This document shows positions 16,319-24,817 of a stretch of 64,000 nt of DNA, in pieces. The stretch's first letter is position 1, and the number at the start of each line of letters is the position of its first letter. The position numbers and the translations under genes were made by a program. The stretch is taken from assembly GCA_048465415.1 (NCBI GenBank), contig DBFWLO010000023.1, positions 131,175 to 195,174 on the forward strand, in the 5' to 3' direction. The notes below the pieces were generated by a model. The model had not been told where the DNA came from. It saw only the letters and a program-made list of their open reading frames with translations, and did not search any database. The DNA is from Scatosoma sp048465415 (lineage in GTDB: Bacteria > Bacillota > Clostridia > Christensenellales > Borkfalkiaceae).

Positions 16319-17434
16319 TTATTTACTGCTTTTGGAAACGTTGAAGTAATATTCTACGACGTCGCCGTCCTGCATGACGTACTCCTTGCCTTCGGAACGC
16401 ACTTTGCCCTTTTCTTTCGCCGCGGCGAGGGAGCCGAGCTCGACGAGCGTCTCCCAGTTGACGACGTCGGCGCGGATAAAGCCTTTTTCAAAGTCGGAAT
16501 GGATCTTTCCGGCCGCCTGAGGGGCTTTGGTGCCGTTGACGATCGTCCACGCCCGCGTTTCTTTTTCTCCCGCCGTCAGATAGGAGATAAGCCCCAAAAG
16601 GGCGTAGGATTTTTTGATCAGCCGGTCGAGTCCGCTTTCGCCGAGTCCGAATTCTTCCATAAACACCTCTTTATCCTCGGGCTCCATCTGCGAAAGTTCC
16701 TCCTCCGTCCTGGCGCAGATGACGAGCACTTCGCTGTGCTCTCCGGCCGCGAACTCCTTCACCTTCACGACGAAAGGAAGAACGTTTTCGTCTTTTCCCA
16801 TGTCGCTCTCGTCGATGTTGGCGGCGTAGATGACGGGCTTGGAGGTCAAAAGGAAAAGATTTCTCATAAACTCCTCGTCCGTTTCGGGAACGTCGAAGGT
16901 GCGGGCCGGCTTTTCTCCTTCGAGGTGCGCGTAGAGTTTTTCGAGGAAGGCGTATTCGTCGGCCGCCTTTTTATCCGCGCCGCCGCGCGCGTTGCTCTTG
17001 ATCTTGCCCAGCCGGTTCTGAACGGCTTCCATGTCCGAGAGAATGAGTTCGAGATTGATGGTCTCGATGTCCCGGACGGGATCGATGGAGTTTTCCACGT
17101 GCGTGATATTCGGATCCTCGAAACAGCGCACGACATGCACGATCGCGTCCACCTCGCGGATATGGGAAAGGAATTTATTCCCGAGCCCCTCGCCGCGGGA
17201 AGCGCCCTTGACGAGTCCCGCGATATCCACGAATTCGATGACGGCGGGCGTCACTTTTTTGCTCTGATAGAGCGCGGCCAGCTTGTCCAGCCGCTCGTCG
17301 GGCACGGCGACGACGCCCACGTTGGGCTCGATGGTACAGAAGGGATAATTGGCGCATTCCGCGCCCGCGTGCGTGATCGCGTTGAAAAGAGTGGATTTCC
17401 CGACGTTGGGAAGTCCTACGACACCGAGTTTCAT
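16319..17434 (-). CDS. ychF: Redox-regulated ATPase YchF (Obg-family GTPase-like)
   Basis: Translation-associated P-loop ATPase of the OLA1/YchF family. G1 is GLPNVGKST at the N-terminus, switch II DIAGLVKGAS, and the G4 position reads NIDE rather than NKxD, the family change that favours ATP over GTP. A C-terminal TGS domain is present (TIVNGTKAPQAAGKIHSDF, then GKEYVMQDGDVVEYYFNV). The ATG at 17434 follows GAGGTGG on the minus strand; a GTG four codons upstream is possible. The 371-residue length is close to the usual 363-367. It is divergent from argS, with its own promoter at 17480-17508. Confidence 0.97.
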   Translation of the reverse strand: MKLGVVGLPNVGKSTLFNAITHAGAECANYPFCTIEPNVGVVAVPDERLDKLAALYQSKKVTPAVIEFVDIAGLVKGASRGEGLGNKFLSHIREVDAIVHVVRCFEDPNITHVENSIDPVRDIETINLELILSDMEAVQNRLGKIKSNARGGADKKAADEYAFLEKLYAHLEGEKPARTFDVPETDEEFMRNLFLLTSKPVIYAANIDESDMGKDENVLPFVVKVKEFAAGEHSEVLVICARTEEELSQMEPEDKEVFMEEFGLGESGLDRLIKKSYALLGLISYLTAGEKETRAWTIVNGTKAPQAAGKIHSDFEKGFIRADVVNWETLVELGSLAAAKEKGKVRSEGKEYVMQDGDVVEYYFNVSKSSK

Positions 17435-17479
17435 ATTTTCAGCCACCTCGTTCTCTCGTTGATTGGTTTTTTCTGCTAT

Positions 17480-17508
17480 ATTATAATATAAAATTCAAAA
17501 ATAAGCAA
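17480..17508 (-). promoter_or_regulatory. Promoter of ychF
   Basis: On the minus strand TTGCTT (17508-17503), 17 bases, TATAAT (17485-17480); about 45 bases upstream of the ychF start codon. Confidence 0.75.
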
Positions 17509-17515
17509 ATTAAAC

Positions 17516-17544
17516 TTGCTCAAAATCGAAAAATATGTTAATAT
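17516..17544 (+). promoter_or_regulatory. Possible promoter of argS
   Basis: TTGCTC (17516-17521), 17-base spacer, TAATAT (17539-17544). Weak match at the -10, but place and spacing fit the divergent arrangement with ychF. Confidence 0.4.
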
Positions 17545-17579
17545 ATCTCTTGTAAAAAATTGTTGTGAAGGGTAAGAAC

Positions 17580-19265
17580 ATGGATTATAAGAAATACATT
17601 TCGGAAAAACTGAAAATCGACGGCGTATCGGAAGCGGAACTCTGCGATCTGATCATTCTGCCGCCGACGACGGAACTGGGCGATTACGCGCTGCCCTGTT
17701 TCAAATTCGCCAAACTTTTCCGCAAGAGCCCCGCGCTGATCGCAGAAGAACTGCAAAAAAGTTTCCCCGTGGACGACGTGGTTTCCAAAGTCGCCGCCGT
17801 CAACGGCTATCTGAATTTCACGATCGACAAGACCTCTTTCGCCGCCGGCGTGCTGGATCGGATTCTCCGGGAACGGGACGCTTACGGCTCTTCCGACGAG
17901 GGAAAGGGGAAAACGGTCTGCATCGATTATTCCTCGATCAATATCGCCAAACCCTTTCATATCGGCCACCTTTCCACGACCGTGCTCGGCGGCGCGCTTT
18001 ACCGTATTCTGAATTTCCTCGGCTATAAAGCGGTCGGGATCAATCACCTCGGCGATTACGGCACCCAGTTCGGAAAACTGATCTCCGCATATAAGCGCTG
18101 GGGGGATAAAGAGACGGTGCAGAAAGGCGGTATCAGGGCTTTAAACGAGCTCTACGTGCGTTTTCACCGCGAGGTCGAAGAACACCCCGAGTACGACGAG
18201 GAAGCCCGCTCTTACTTCAAAAGAATCGAGCAGGGCGACGAGGAGTGTCAGGCGCTTTTCAAATGGTTTAAGGAACTGACCTTGAAGGACGTGCAGAAAA
18301 TTTACGATCAGCTCGATATTCATTTCGATTCCTATGCGGGCGAGAGCTTCTACTCGGATAAGATGCAGCCCGTGGTGGACGAACTGCGGGAAAAAAGACT
18401 GCTGGTCGAAAGCCAGGGCGCGCAGGTGGTCGATCTCGAAGCGTACGGCATGCCGCCCTGCATCATTCTCAAATCGGACGGTTCTTCGCTCTATGCGACG
18501 CGGGATATGGCGGCCGCGATCTACCGCAAACAGACGTACGATTTTTATAAATGTCTGTACGTGGTCGCCTATCAGCAGAATCTGCATTTCAAACAGTTTT
18601 TCAAAGTTCTCGAACTGATGGGCAAGGACTGGGCGAAAGACCTCGTGCACGTAGCTTACGGCATGGTCTCTTTGGAAGAGGGCACGATGTCGACGAGAAA
18701 GGGCAACGTCGTATTCCTCGAAGACGTCATCGATAAATGTATCGAAAAGGCCTACGCGATCATCGACGAAAAAAACCCGGAGCTCGAAAACAAGCGCGAA
18801 GTGGCCGGACAGGTGGGCGTCGGCGCCGTCATTTTCGGCGCGCTCTATAACAATAAGATCAAGGACATCGTCTTTTCCTACGATAAAGTGCTCAACTTCG
18901 ACGGCGAGACGAGCGTCTACGTGCAGTATACCTGCGCGCGGGCGAACTCCGTGCTTTCAAAGGGCGGGATCCCGGAGAGCTACGAGATCCCCCGGCTCGC
19001 TGCGTCGGAAGCGGAACTTGTGAAAACGCTGGCGGCGTTCCCCGACGCGGTGAAAGACGCGGCGGAAAAATACGAGCCGTCCTATATCGCGAGACTGGCG
19101 GTAGATATCGCGCAGAAATTCAATAAATTCTATTTCGACTGCAAAATTCTCGCTGCGGAGGACGAAAAGACGAAAAACTTCCGTCTGGCGCTGACGGCGG
19201 CGACTTTGCAGACTTTAAAAAACGCGTTCGCGCTTTTGGGAATCGGAATCCCCGATAAAATGTAA
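17580..19265 (+). CDS. argS: Arginyl-tRNA synthetase
   Basis: Class I synthetase charging tRNA-Arg. The ATG at 17580 is preceded by GAAGGG; an in-frame GTG at 17565 would overlap that site. The N-terminal domain carries the tRNA D-loop recognition fold. The HIGH motif is KPFHIGHLS near residue 127, and the KMSK position reads MSTRKG near residue 369, as in argS enzymes that lack the canonical lysine. The C-terminal anticodon-binding domain holds YTCARANSVL and ends normally at FALLGIGIPDKM. Length is 561 residues. It is monocistronic, with a strong terminator at 19300. Confidence 0.97.
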   Translation: MDYKKYISEKLKIDGVSEAELCDLIILPPTTELGDYALPCFKFAKLFRKSPALIAEELQKSFPVDDVVSKVAAVNGYLNFTIDKTSFAAGVLDRILRERDAYGSSDEGKGKTVCIDYSSINIAKPFHIGHLSTTVLGGALYRILNFLGYKAVGINHLGDYGTQFGKLISAYKRWGDKETVQKGGIRALNELYVRFHREVEEHPEYDEEARSYFKRIEQGDEECQALFKWFKELTLKDVQKIYDQLDIHFDSYAGESFYSDKMQPVVDELREKRLLVESQGAQVVDLEAYGMPPCIILKSDGSSLYATRDMAAAIYRKQTYDFYKCLYVVAYQQNLHFKQFFKVLELMGKDWAKDLVHVAYGMVSLEEGTMSTRKGNVVFLEDVIDKCIEKAYAIIDEKNPELENKREVAGQVGVGAVIFGALYNNKIKDIVFSYDKVLNFDGETSVYVQYTCARANSVLSKGGIPESYEIPRLAASEAELVKTLAAFPDAVKDAAEKYEPSYIARLAVDIAQKFNKFYFDCKILAAEDEKTKNFRLALTAATLQTLKNAFALLGIGIPDKM

Positions 19266-19299
19266 AAAACGACTCGCAAAGGTTTGCAATTACGAATGA

Positions 19300-19338
19300 G
19301 AAAGACGCTTTCGGAGCAGTTTTCCGAGGGCGTTTTTC
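19300..19338 (+). terminator. Terminator of argS
   Basis: A 14-bp stem with two G-T pairs, AAGACGCTTTCGGA against TCCGAGGGCGTTTT, loop GCAGTTT, ending in T5. Confidence 0.85.
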
Positions 19339-19397
19339 CGTTTTTACAAATTTTTTCAAAAAATTTTGAAAAAGGTATTCCCTTTTGCCGTAAAATA

Positions 19398-19406
19398 TGG
19401 TATGAT
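19398..19406 (+). promoter_or_regulatory. Extended -10 promoter of the HelD-like gene
   Basis: TGGTATGAT, an extended -10 element, 24 bases before the start codon. No good -35 box is found at the right distance. The same ATATGGTATRAT context recurs at three other promoters in this window. Confidence 0.45.
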
Positions 19407-19430
19407 TAAAAAAGTGTTTTAGGAGTGACT

Positions 19431-21818
19431 ATGGGGAAAACGACGGCTTACGAAAATTTAATCAAGGCGCTCAATCCGCATAAAGAGACGGACAAGGCCT
19501 GGTTCCTCGATCTTTTGGATCTTGAAAAACAAAAAAGTTACGAGGAAGAGCACATGTCCGCGGTGATGCAGATGCTGCGCGCCTCGCATATCCGCGAGCA
19601 CAGGATAAAAATGCTCGAAGCGAAGGAAGAGATCAGACGCATCGAGGCGGAAGAGGAGCGCAACGCGGAAAATTACTGCAAGGTAACGGCGTTGTTGGAG
19701 AAGATAAACGCACATAAAAAAGCGATCGATTCCTTTCGCTGTTTTTTCGACGAGCCCTATTTCGCCCGCATGGATCTGACCGATCCTCTCGAAGGTTACA
19801 ACAGTTACTATATCGGCAAAAAAGGAGACGTCAAACTCGAAATCGTCGACTGGCGCGCGCCGCTCGCGAGAAAGTACTATCAAAAGAGCCGCATTTCCTT
19901 TTCCATCAATCAATACGATTATAAGACGATTCTCCGCCGCGCCCTGCGTACGAAGGACGGCAGAGTGCTCGATTTCAAGAACGAGTTTCTTTCCGTGCGC
20001 GACTATCTGACCGACGCGGAGATCGGCGGCCGCGACGAGGAGATCCTCTTCGATCCTTACTTGCGCGAAATCATCAAAAACCGCAAGGAAGAGCCGGCGA
20101 TCAGGGATATCATCGAAACGATCCAGGAAAAACAGTACGAAATCATCACCTGTCCCGAGCGTAAGAGCTTCGTCCTTCAAGGCTGCGCGGGCAGCGGCAA
20201 GACGATGATCATGCTGCATCGTTTAAGTTATCTGATGTATAATAACGAGGACATCAAGTCCCGCGACGTGCTCGTGATCACGCCGAGCAATTCTTTCAAC
20301 GCCTTCATCGACGAACTCGCCGTGATCCTCGAACTCGAACGCGTCAAAACGGTGACGATTTACGAGTATTTTCTGCAGGTTTTAAAGAACGAACATATCG
20401 ATTTGACACAGAAGATCGATCCGACCGCAAAGGAATCGCCCGAGTATCTCGCCTATATCTATTCCCCCGAATTTGTAAAAGACGTGAAGAAAAAACTCGA
20501 TAAAGTGTACGACAGTCTCTACGGCCTTTTCACGGGCGAAGAATGCCGGGAGTTTATCGAGCGCATTTCCGAAGCGTGCAAAAAACAACTCTCGGCGTAC
20601 GAGGCGATCAAGAACGCCTCTCTGCGCGTGCGCCGCGCGGTGCTGGGCGAAATCAAGGAGCGGAAAGAGGGCGGACTCTATTATACGAAGCCTTTCCGCG
20701 ATCTCATGAATTGTATCCTCGACATAGACGACTTCTTCGGCGGTACGCTCAAAAGCGGAAAGGCGCAGAACCAAAGCTATTTTTATAAGCAGCTCATGTC
20801 CTTTTACAAGAGCGCGGCGTTTGCCGCGCGACATACGGAACAGATCGTCGGCGAAGCGGAAGCGACGCTCGGCGAGCTGAAAGCCTCCCTCGAAAAGGAG
20901 ATCACCGACTTAAAGCGCTATCGTCAAAGGATAGGTTCCGGGGAAGTCTACGTATATGCGGACCGGATCCAACGTCGTCAGCTGTTGATCTCGGAAATAG
21001 AAAAAATTATCGAGAAAGTGGTGTCTATCGGCGAAAACAATACCGCTTTTACGGAATTTTACGACTATCTGCGCGGCGAAAAAAACTTTTCCGCGCTCGG
21101 CGGGGGAGAGGATTTCGTGGACGTCGTGCGCTTTTTCTATAAAGAAACGGTGAAAAAAGCCAAACTCAAATACGGCATGAAGAACAGGCGCATGTATACT
21201 TCGGACGCGTATACGCTCTGCGCGGTCTGCGCTCTCTTAGGCAGAGAGCTCACGCCGAAATATTCCTTCGTGTTCGTGGACGAGGCGCAGGACATTTCCG
21301 AAAACGAGTACGGGCTTTTAAAGAGCATCAACGTCAAGGCTTCGTTCAACGTTTTCGGAGACCTGGAACAAAATATCACTTCCTGGCGGGGGGTAAAAAG
21401 CTGGCAGGGCGCTTTCCCCGATTTCGAGGTGTTTACGCTCAATCAGAATTATCGGAATACCAACCAGATCGTCGATTTCGTCGCTTCCGCGCTCAGAGTG
21501 GATATGCAGTCGATCGGCTTCGACGGCCCGGAGGTACAGCGGATTTCCGCCCGCGGCGTCAGCGCGTTTTTCCGGGATAAGAAAGGACTCAAAGCGGTGA
21601 TTTGTTCGGAAGCGGACAAAGAGAAATACGCGCGCAAAGCCTATTGTATCGTTTCTGAGAAGGGACGTATCTCGCGCACGAAGATCAATCTCATGACCGT
21701 CTACGAAAGCAAGGGCCTGGAATTTACCTCCGTGGCCGTGGCGTCCGAACACATGACCGCGAACGAAAAATATATCGCTTATACGCGCGCCTTGAAGGAA
21801 CTCGCGATCGTCGAATAG
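19431..21818 (+). CDS. helD: HelD-like UvrD/Rep-family helicase (RNA polymerase recycling ATPase)
   Basis: A 795-residue SF1 ATPase resembling HelD, which in Firmicutes pries stalled RNA polymerase off DNA. The N-terminal ~110 residues are a charged coiled-coil (EEEHMSAVMQMLRASHI, EAKEEIRRIEAEEERNAE), the arm that enters the polymerase secondary channel in HelD. Walker A is GCAGSGKT near residue 252, Walker B VFVDEAQD near 615, followed by NQNYRNTNQIVDF and TVYESKGLEF, both UvrD motifs. AGGAG sits 5 bases before this ATG; a GTG two codons earlier overlaps it. Domain order and length match HelD better than UvrD or PcrA. A HAD phosphatase gene follows. Confidence 0.85.
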   Translation: MGKTTAYENLIKALNPHKETDKAWFLDLLDLEKQKSYEEEHMSAVMQMLRASHIREHRIKMLEAKEEIRRIEAEEERNAENYCKVTALLEKINAHKKAIDSFRCFFDEPYFARMDLTDPLEGYNSYYIGKKGDVKLEIVDWRAPLARKYYQKSRISFSINQYDYKTILRRALRTKDGRVLDFKNEFLSVRDYLTDAEIGGRDEEILFDPYLREIIKNRKEEPAIRDIIETIQEKQYEIITCPERKSFVLQGCAGSGKTMIMLHRLSYLMYNNEDIKSRDVLVITPSNSFNAFIDELAVILELERVKTVTIYEYFLQVLKNEHIDLTQKIDPTAKESPEYLAYIYSPEFVKDVKKKLDKVYDSLYGLFTGEECREFIERISEACKKQLSAYEAIKNASLRVRRAVLGEIKERKEGGLYYTKPFRDLMNCILDIDDFFGGTLKSGKAQNQSYFYKQLMSFYKSAAFAARHTEQIVGEAEATLGELKASLEKEITDLKRYRQRIGSGEVYVYADRIQRRQLLISEIEKIIEKVVSIGENNTAFTEFYDYLRGEKNFSALGGGEDFVDVVRFFYKETVKKAKLKYGMKNRRMYTSDAYTLCAVCALLGRELTPKYSFVFVDEAQDISENEYGLLKSINVKASFNVFGDLEQNITSWRGVKSWQGAFPDFEVFTLNQNYRNTNQIVDFVASALRVDMQSIGFDGPEVQRISARGVSAFFRDKKGLKAVICSEADKEKYARKAYCIVSEKGRISRTKINLMTVYESKGLEFTSVAVASEHMTANEKYIAYTRALKELAIVE

Positions 21819-21841
21819 AAGCGGAAAGAAAAGAGGTACCT

Positions 21842-22537
21842 ATGAAAAAATACGATACGTTTTTGGTGGACGCGGACGATACCGTCCTCGATTTTCACGC
21901 CTCCTCGCGCACGGCGCTCGGAGCGGCGCTGAAAAGTTTCGGCGAGGAATGGAAAGAGGAATACGCGATGAAGTTTTTCTCTTTCAACGATACCCTTTGG
22001 GAAAAGCTCGAAAAAAAACAGCTCACGCGCGAACGTCTCATGCGTGAGCGTTTTCCCGCCTATCTGGAAATGCTTGGGCTTGAAGAGATCGACGGCGAAG
22101 AATTCAATAAAAAATATATCGGCTATCTTTCGACGCACCCCGTTTACATGCCGGGCGCGGAAGAGTTTCTCAAAGCCCTGAACGCGGCCGGACGGATGTT
22201 TATCGTCACCAACGGCACCTATTCGGTGCAGAAATCCCGTTTCGACATCGCGAGGCTGTGGGATTACGCCGCGGACGTGTTTATTTCTGAGCGGATCGGG
22301 TTCGATAAACCGGCAAAAGGGTACACCGATTACGTGCTTGCCCATATCCCCGGCTTCGACGCCGCGCGCGCCGTCTGGATCGGCGACAGTCTGACGGCGG
22401 ATATCAGGGCGGCGAACGACGCGGGGATCGCTTCCGTCTGGTTCAATCCGAAAAATAAAAGTACGAACGGCAAGGCGTTTCCCGATTACGAAGCGGCTTC
22501 TTATACGGAAATTTTGGAAATATTGCAAATATATTGA
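21842..22537 (+). CDS. HAD hydrolase, YjjG-like nucleotidase
   Basis: Haloacid dehalogenase phosphatase of the YjjG/YfnB group, which in characterised members dephosphorylates non-canonical pyrimidine nucleotides. Motif I is DADDTVLDF with the nucleophile Asp10 and Asp12. Motif II is IVTNGTY, the conserved Lys lies in FDKPAKGYTDYVL, and motif III is WIGDSLTADIRAANDAG. The helical cap lies between residues 20 and 95. Length is 231 residues. It follows the HelD-like gene by 23 bases with GAAAAGAGG upstream, so the two are probably co-transcribed. Substrate is inferred only. Confidence 0.85.
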   Translation: MKKYDTFLVDADDTVLDFHASSRTALGAALKSFGEEWKEEYAMKFFSFNDTLWEKLEKKQLTRERLMRERFPAYLEMLGLEEIDGEEFNKKYIGYLSTHPVYMPGAEEFLKALNAAGRMFIVTNGTYSVQKSRFDIARLWDYAADVFISERIGFDKPAKGYTDYVLAHIPGFDAARAVWIGDSLTADIRAANDAGIASVWFNPKNKSTNGKAFPDYEAASYTEILEILQIY

Positions 22538-22566
22538 TTTTCAGGCCGCTTTTTCCGAAAAAATAT

Positions 22567-22595
22567 TTGAAAAAAGCGAAAAAACGTGTTATAAT
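22567..22595 (+). promoter_or_regulatory. Promoter of the topoisomerase operon
   Basis: TTGAAA (22567-22572), 17-base spacer, TATAAT (22590-22595), about 80 bases upstream of the start codon. Confidence 0.8.
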
Positions 22596-22675
22596 AATAT
22601 GGAACGTATTTTTGATCGGACTTTTTAGAGAAAAAAGTCCGCGGCGAGAGAAAACAACTACGGTTTGAGGAAAAA

Positions 22676-24817
22676 ATGGCAACGGATAACACAAAACAAA
22701 CAAAAACCCCGGCTTCGCATACGTACAGCGCGAAAAACCTCGAAGTGCTCGAAGGCCTCGACGCGGTGCGCATGCGTCCCGGTATGTATATCGGTTCCAC
22801 CGGTATCAAGGGACTTCACCATATCCTCTGGGAGATCGTCGACAACGCGATCGACGAGGCGGCGAACGGTTATGCGGATAAGATCACGGTGACGCTGCAC
22901 GAGGACGGCAGCGCTTCGGTCACGGACAACGGCCGCGGCATTCCCACCGATATTCACCCCAAGGAAAAAGTTTCGGGCGTTCAGGTGGTATTCACCAAAC
23001 TGCACGCCGGCGGAAAATTCGGTCAGGGCAATTATGCCTATTCGGGCGGTCTGCACGGCGTGGGCGCCTCCGTTACCAACGCCCTTTCCGAGTGGCTGAA
23101 AGTGGAGGTCTATCAAAAGCACGTCTATAAGATGAGCTTTAAATCCTATTATAACAAACGCAAGGGAAAGTACGAATCGGGCGTGCCCGACGGTCCTTTG
23201 GAAGATACGGGCGTAACCACCAAAAGGACGGGCACGTTCGTGCGGTTCAAGCCCGATCCCAACGTCTTTTCGGAAACGCAGTTCGACCTTGAAACGGTCG
23301 AAGAGCGGCTCAACGAGCTCGCCTTTTTAAACCGCGGCTTGGAAATCACCCTTATCGACGAGCGCATTTCCATGGCCGAGGCCAAACGCCGCGAAGGAAA
23401 CTGGGACGGGGATTCGGAAGAGGGCGAAAACGAGGAAGGGGAAACGGAGCCGCAGTCTTTGCTTTTAGACAAAGTAGACGCCGTCGCGCTTGAAAGCGAG
23501 CCCTATCGCATCGTCTATAAATACGGCGGCGGCATCAGCGATTTCGTACAGAATCTCAACGAGGGCAAAACGAAGCTGTATCAGGCGCCCATTTATTATC
23601 AGGCGACGAAGAACGACATTCTCGTGGAGTTTTCCGTTCAGCACACGACGGATTTCACGGAAAGCCTCTTCTCGTTCGTCAACAATATCCCCACGCCGGA
23701 AGGCGGGTACCACGAAGCGGGATTCCGTTCGGGACTCGTCAAAGCGCTCAACGACTATGCTCGTACGAACGGTTTTTTGAAGGACAAGGATCCCAATTTC
23801 CAGGGCGATGATTTCCGCGAAGGACTGACGGCGGTGCTTTCGATCAAGATGCAGAACGTGCAGTTCGAGGGGCAGACGAAAACCAAGCTCGGCAATACGG
23901 AAGCGCGCGTGCCCGTGGAAGCGACGGTGATCGAGGGACTCAACTCCCTGATGGGTGCGAGGGGGTATAAAAAGACCTTCGACGAGATCATCAAAAAGGC
24001 GCAGGGCGCGGCGAAAGTCCGGCTCGCGGCAAAGCAGGCGAAGGAGACGGCGCGCGCGAAAAACAGCATCGACGGCCTTACCCTCATCGGCAAGCTCGCT
24101 TCCTGCTCGGGCAGAAAACCCGAGCTCAACGAAATGTTCATCGTGGAAGGCGATTCGGCGGGCGGCACGGCGAAACAGGCGAGGATCCGGCAGTTCCAGT
24201 CGATCCTCCCCTTGCGCGGCAAGCCCCTCAACGTCGAGAAAAAGCGGCTCGATCAGATCCTCGCCAACGAGGAAATCCGCACGATTATCAGCGCCATCGG
24301 CGGGGGGCTCGATCCCGATTTCAAACTCGATAAGATCAATTATCATAAGGTGATCATTCTCTCCGATGCCGACCAAGACGGCATGCACATCCGCTGTATC
24401 CTGCTCACCTTCTTTTTCCGCTACATGCGCCCGCTCGTCAACGCGGGGCACGTATATATCGGTATGCCGCCTCTTTATAAAGTCTATAAGGGGGACAAAG
24501 TGGAGTACGCCTACGACGATAAAGAGCTGTCGCAGAAGATCGCCAAAGTCGGCAAGGGATATCAGCTCCAACGCTATAAAGGGCTCGGCGAGATGAGCGC
24601 GGAACAGCTCTGGGAAACGACGATGAATCCCGCGACGAGAAACCTCACGCAGGTGACGGTGGAGGACGCGGCCAAAGCGGAGCGCATGATCACGACTCTG
24701 ATGGGCGACAAAGTGGAGGGACGCAAGGAGTTCCTCGCGAAATACGCGAACTTCAATAAGAAAGATACGTTTATGGATAAGATAGAGAAGAAGGAGGGCG
24801 CAAATGGCGAAGAGTAA
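22676..24817 (+). CDS. gyrB/parE: Type IIA DNA topoisomerase subunit B (GyrB/ParE)
   Basis: ATPase subunit of gyrase or topoisomerase IV. The GHKL ATPase has EIVDNAIDEA near residue 55, VTDNGRGIP and GLHGVGASVTNALS. The transducer follows, with an acidic low-complexity insert near residue 245 (DSEEGENEEGE). TOPRIM motifs are EGDSAGG near residue 491 and SDADQDGMHI near 563. The C-terminus has QRYKGLGEMSAEQLWETTMN. Length is 713 residues, longer than the usual ~640 because of inserts. The partner subunit overlaps its end by 14 bases. Absence of a GyrA box in that partner favours topoisomerase IV, but the genomic context of dnaA/recF is not visible to decide. Confidence 0.93.
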   Translation: MATDNTKQTKTPASHTYSAKNLEVLEGLDAVRMRPGMYIGSTGIKGLHHILWEIVDNAIDEAANGYADKITVTLHEDGSASVTDNGRGIPTDIHPKEKVSGVQVVFTKLHAGGKFGQGNYAYSGGLHGVGASVTNALSEWLKVEVYQKHVYKMSFKSYYNKRKGKYESGVPDGPLEDTGVTTKRTGTFVRFKPDPNVFSETQFDLETVEERLNELAFLNRGLEITLIDERISMAEAKRREGNWDGDSEEGENEEGETEPQSLLLDKVDAVALESEPYRIVYKYGGGISDFVQNLNEGKTKLYQAPIYYQATKNDILVEFSVQHTTDFTESLFSFVNNIPTPEGGYHEAGFRSGLVKALNDYARTNGFLKDKDPNFQGDDFREGLTAVLSIKMQNVQFEGQTKTKLGNTEARVPVEATVIEGLNSLMGARGYKKTFDEIIKKAQGAAKVRLAAKQAKETARAKNSIDGLTLIGKLASCSGRKPELNEMFIVEGDSAGGTAKQARIRQFQSILPLRGKPLNVEKKRLDQILANEEIRTIISAIGGGLDPDFKLDKINYHKVIILSDADQDGMHIRCILLTFFFRYMRPLVNAGHVYIGMPPLYKVYKGDKVEYAYDDKELSQKIAKVGKGYQLQRYKGLGEMSAEQLWETTMNPATRNLTQVTVEDAAKAERMITTLMGDKVEGRKEFLAKYANFNKKDTFMDKIEKKEGANGEE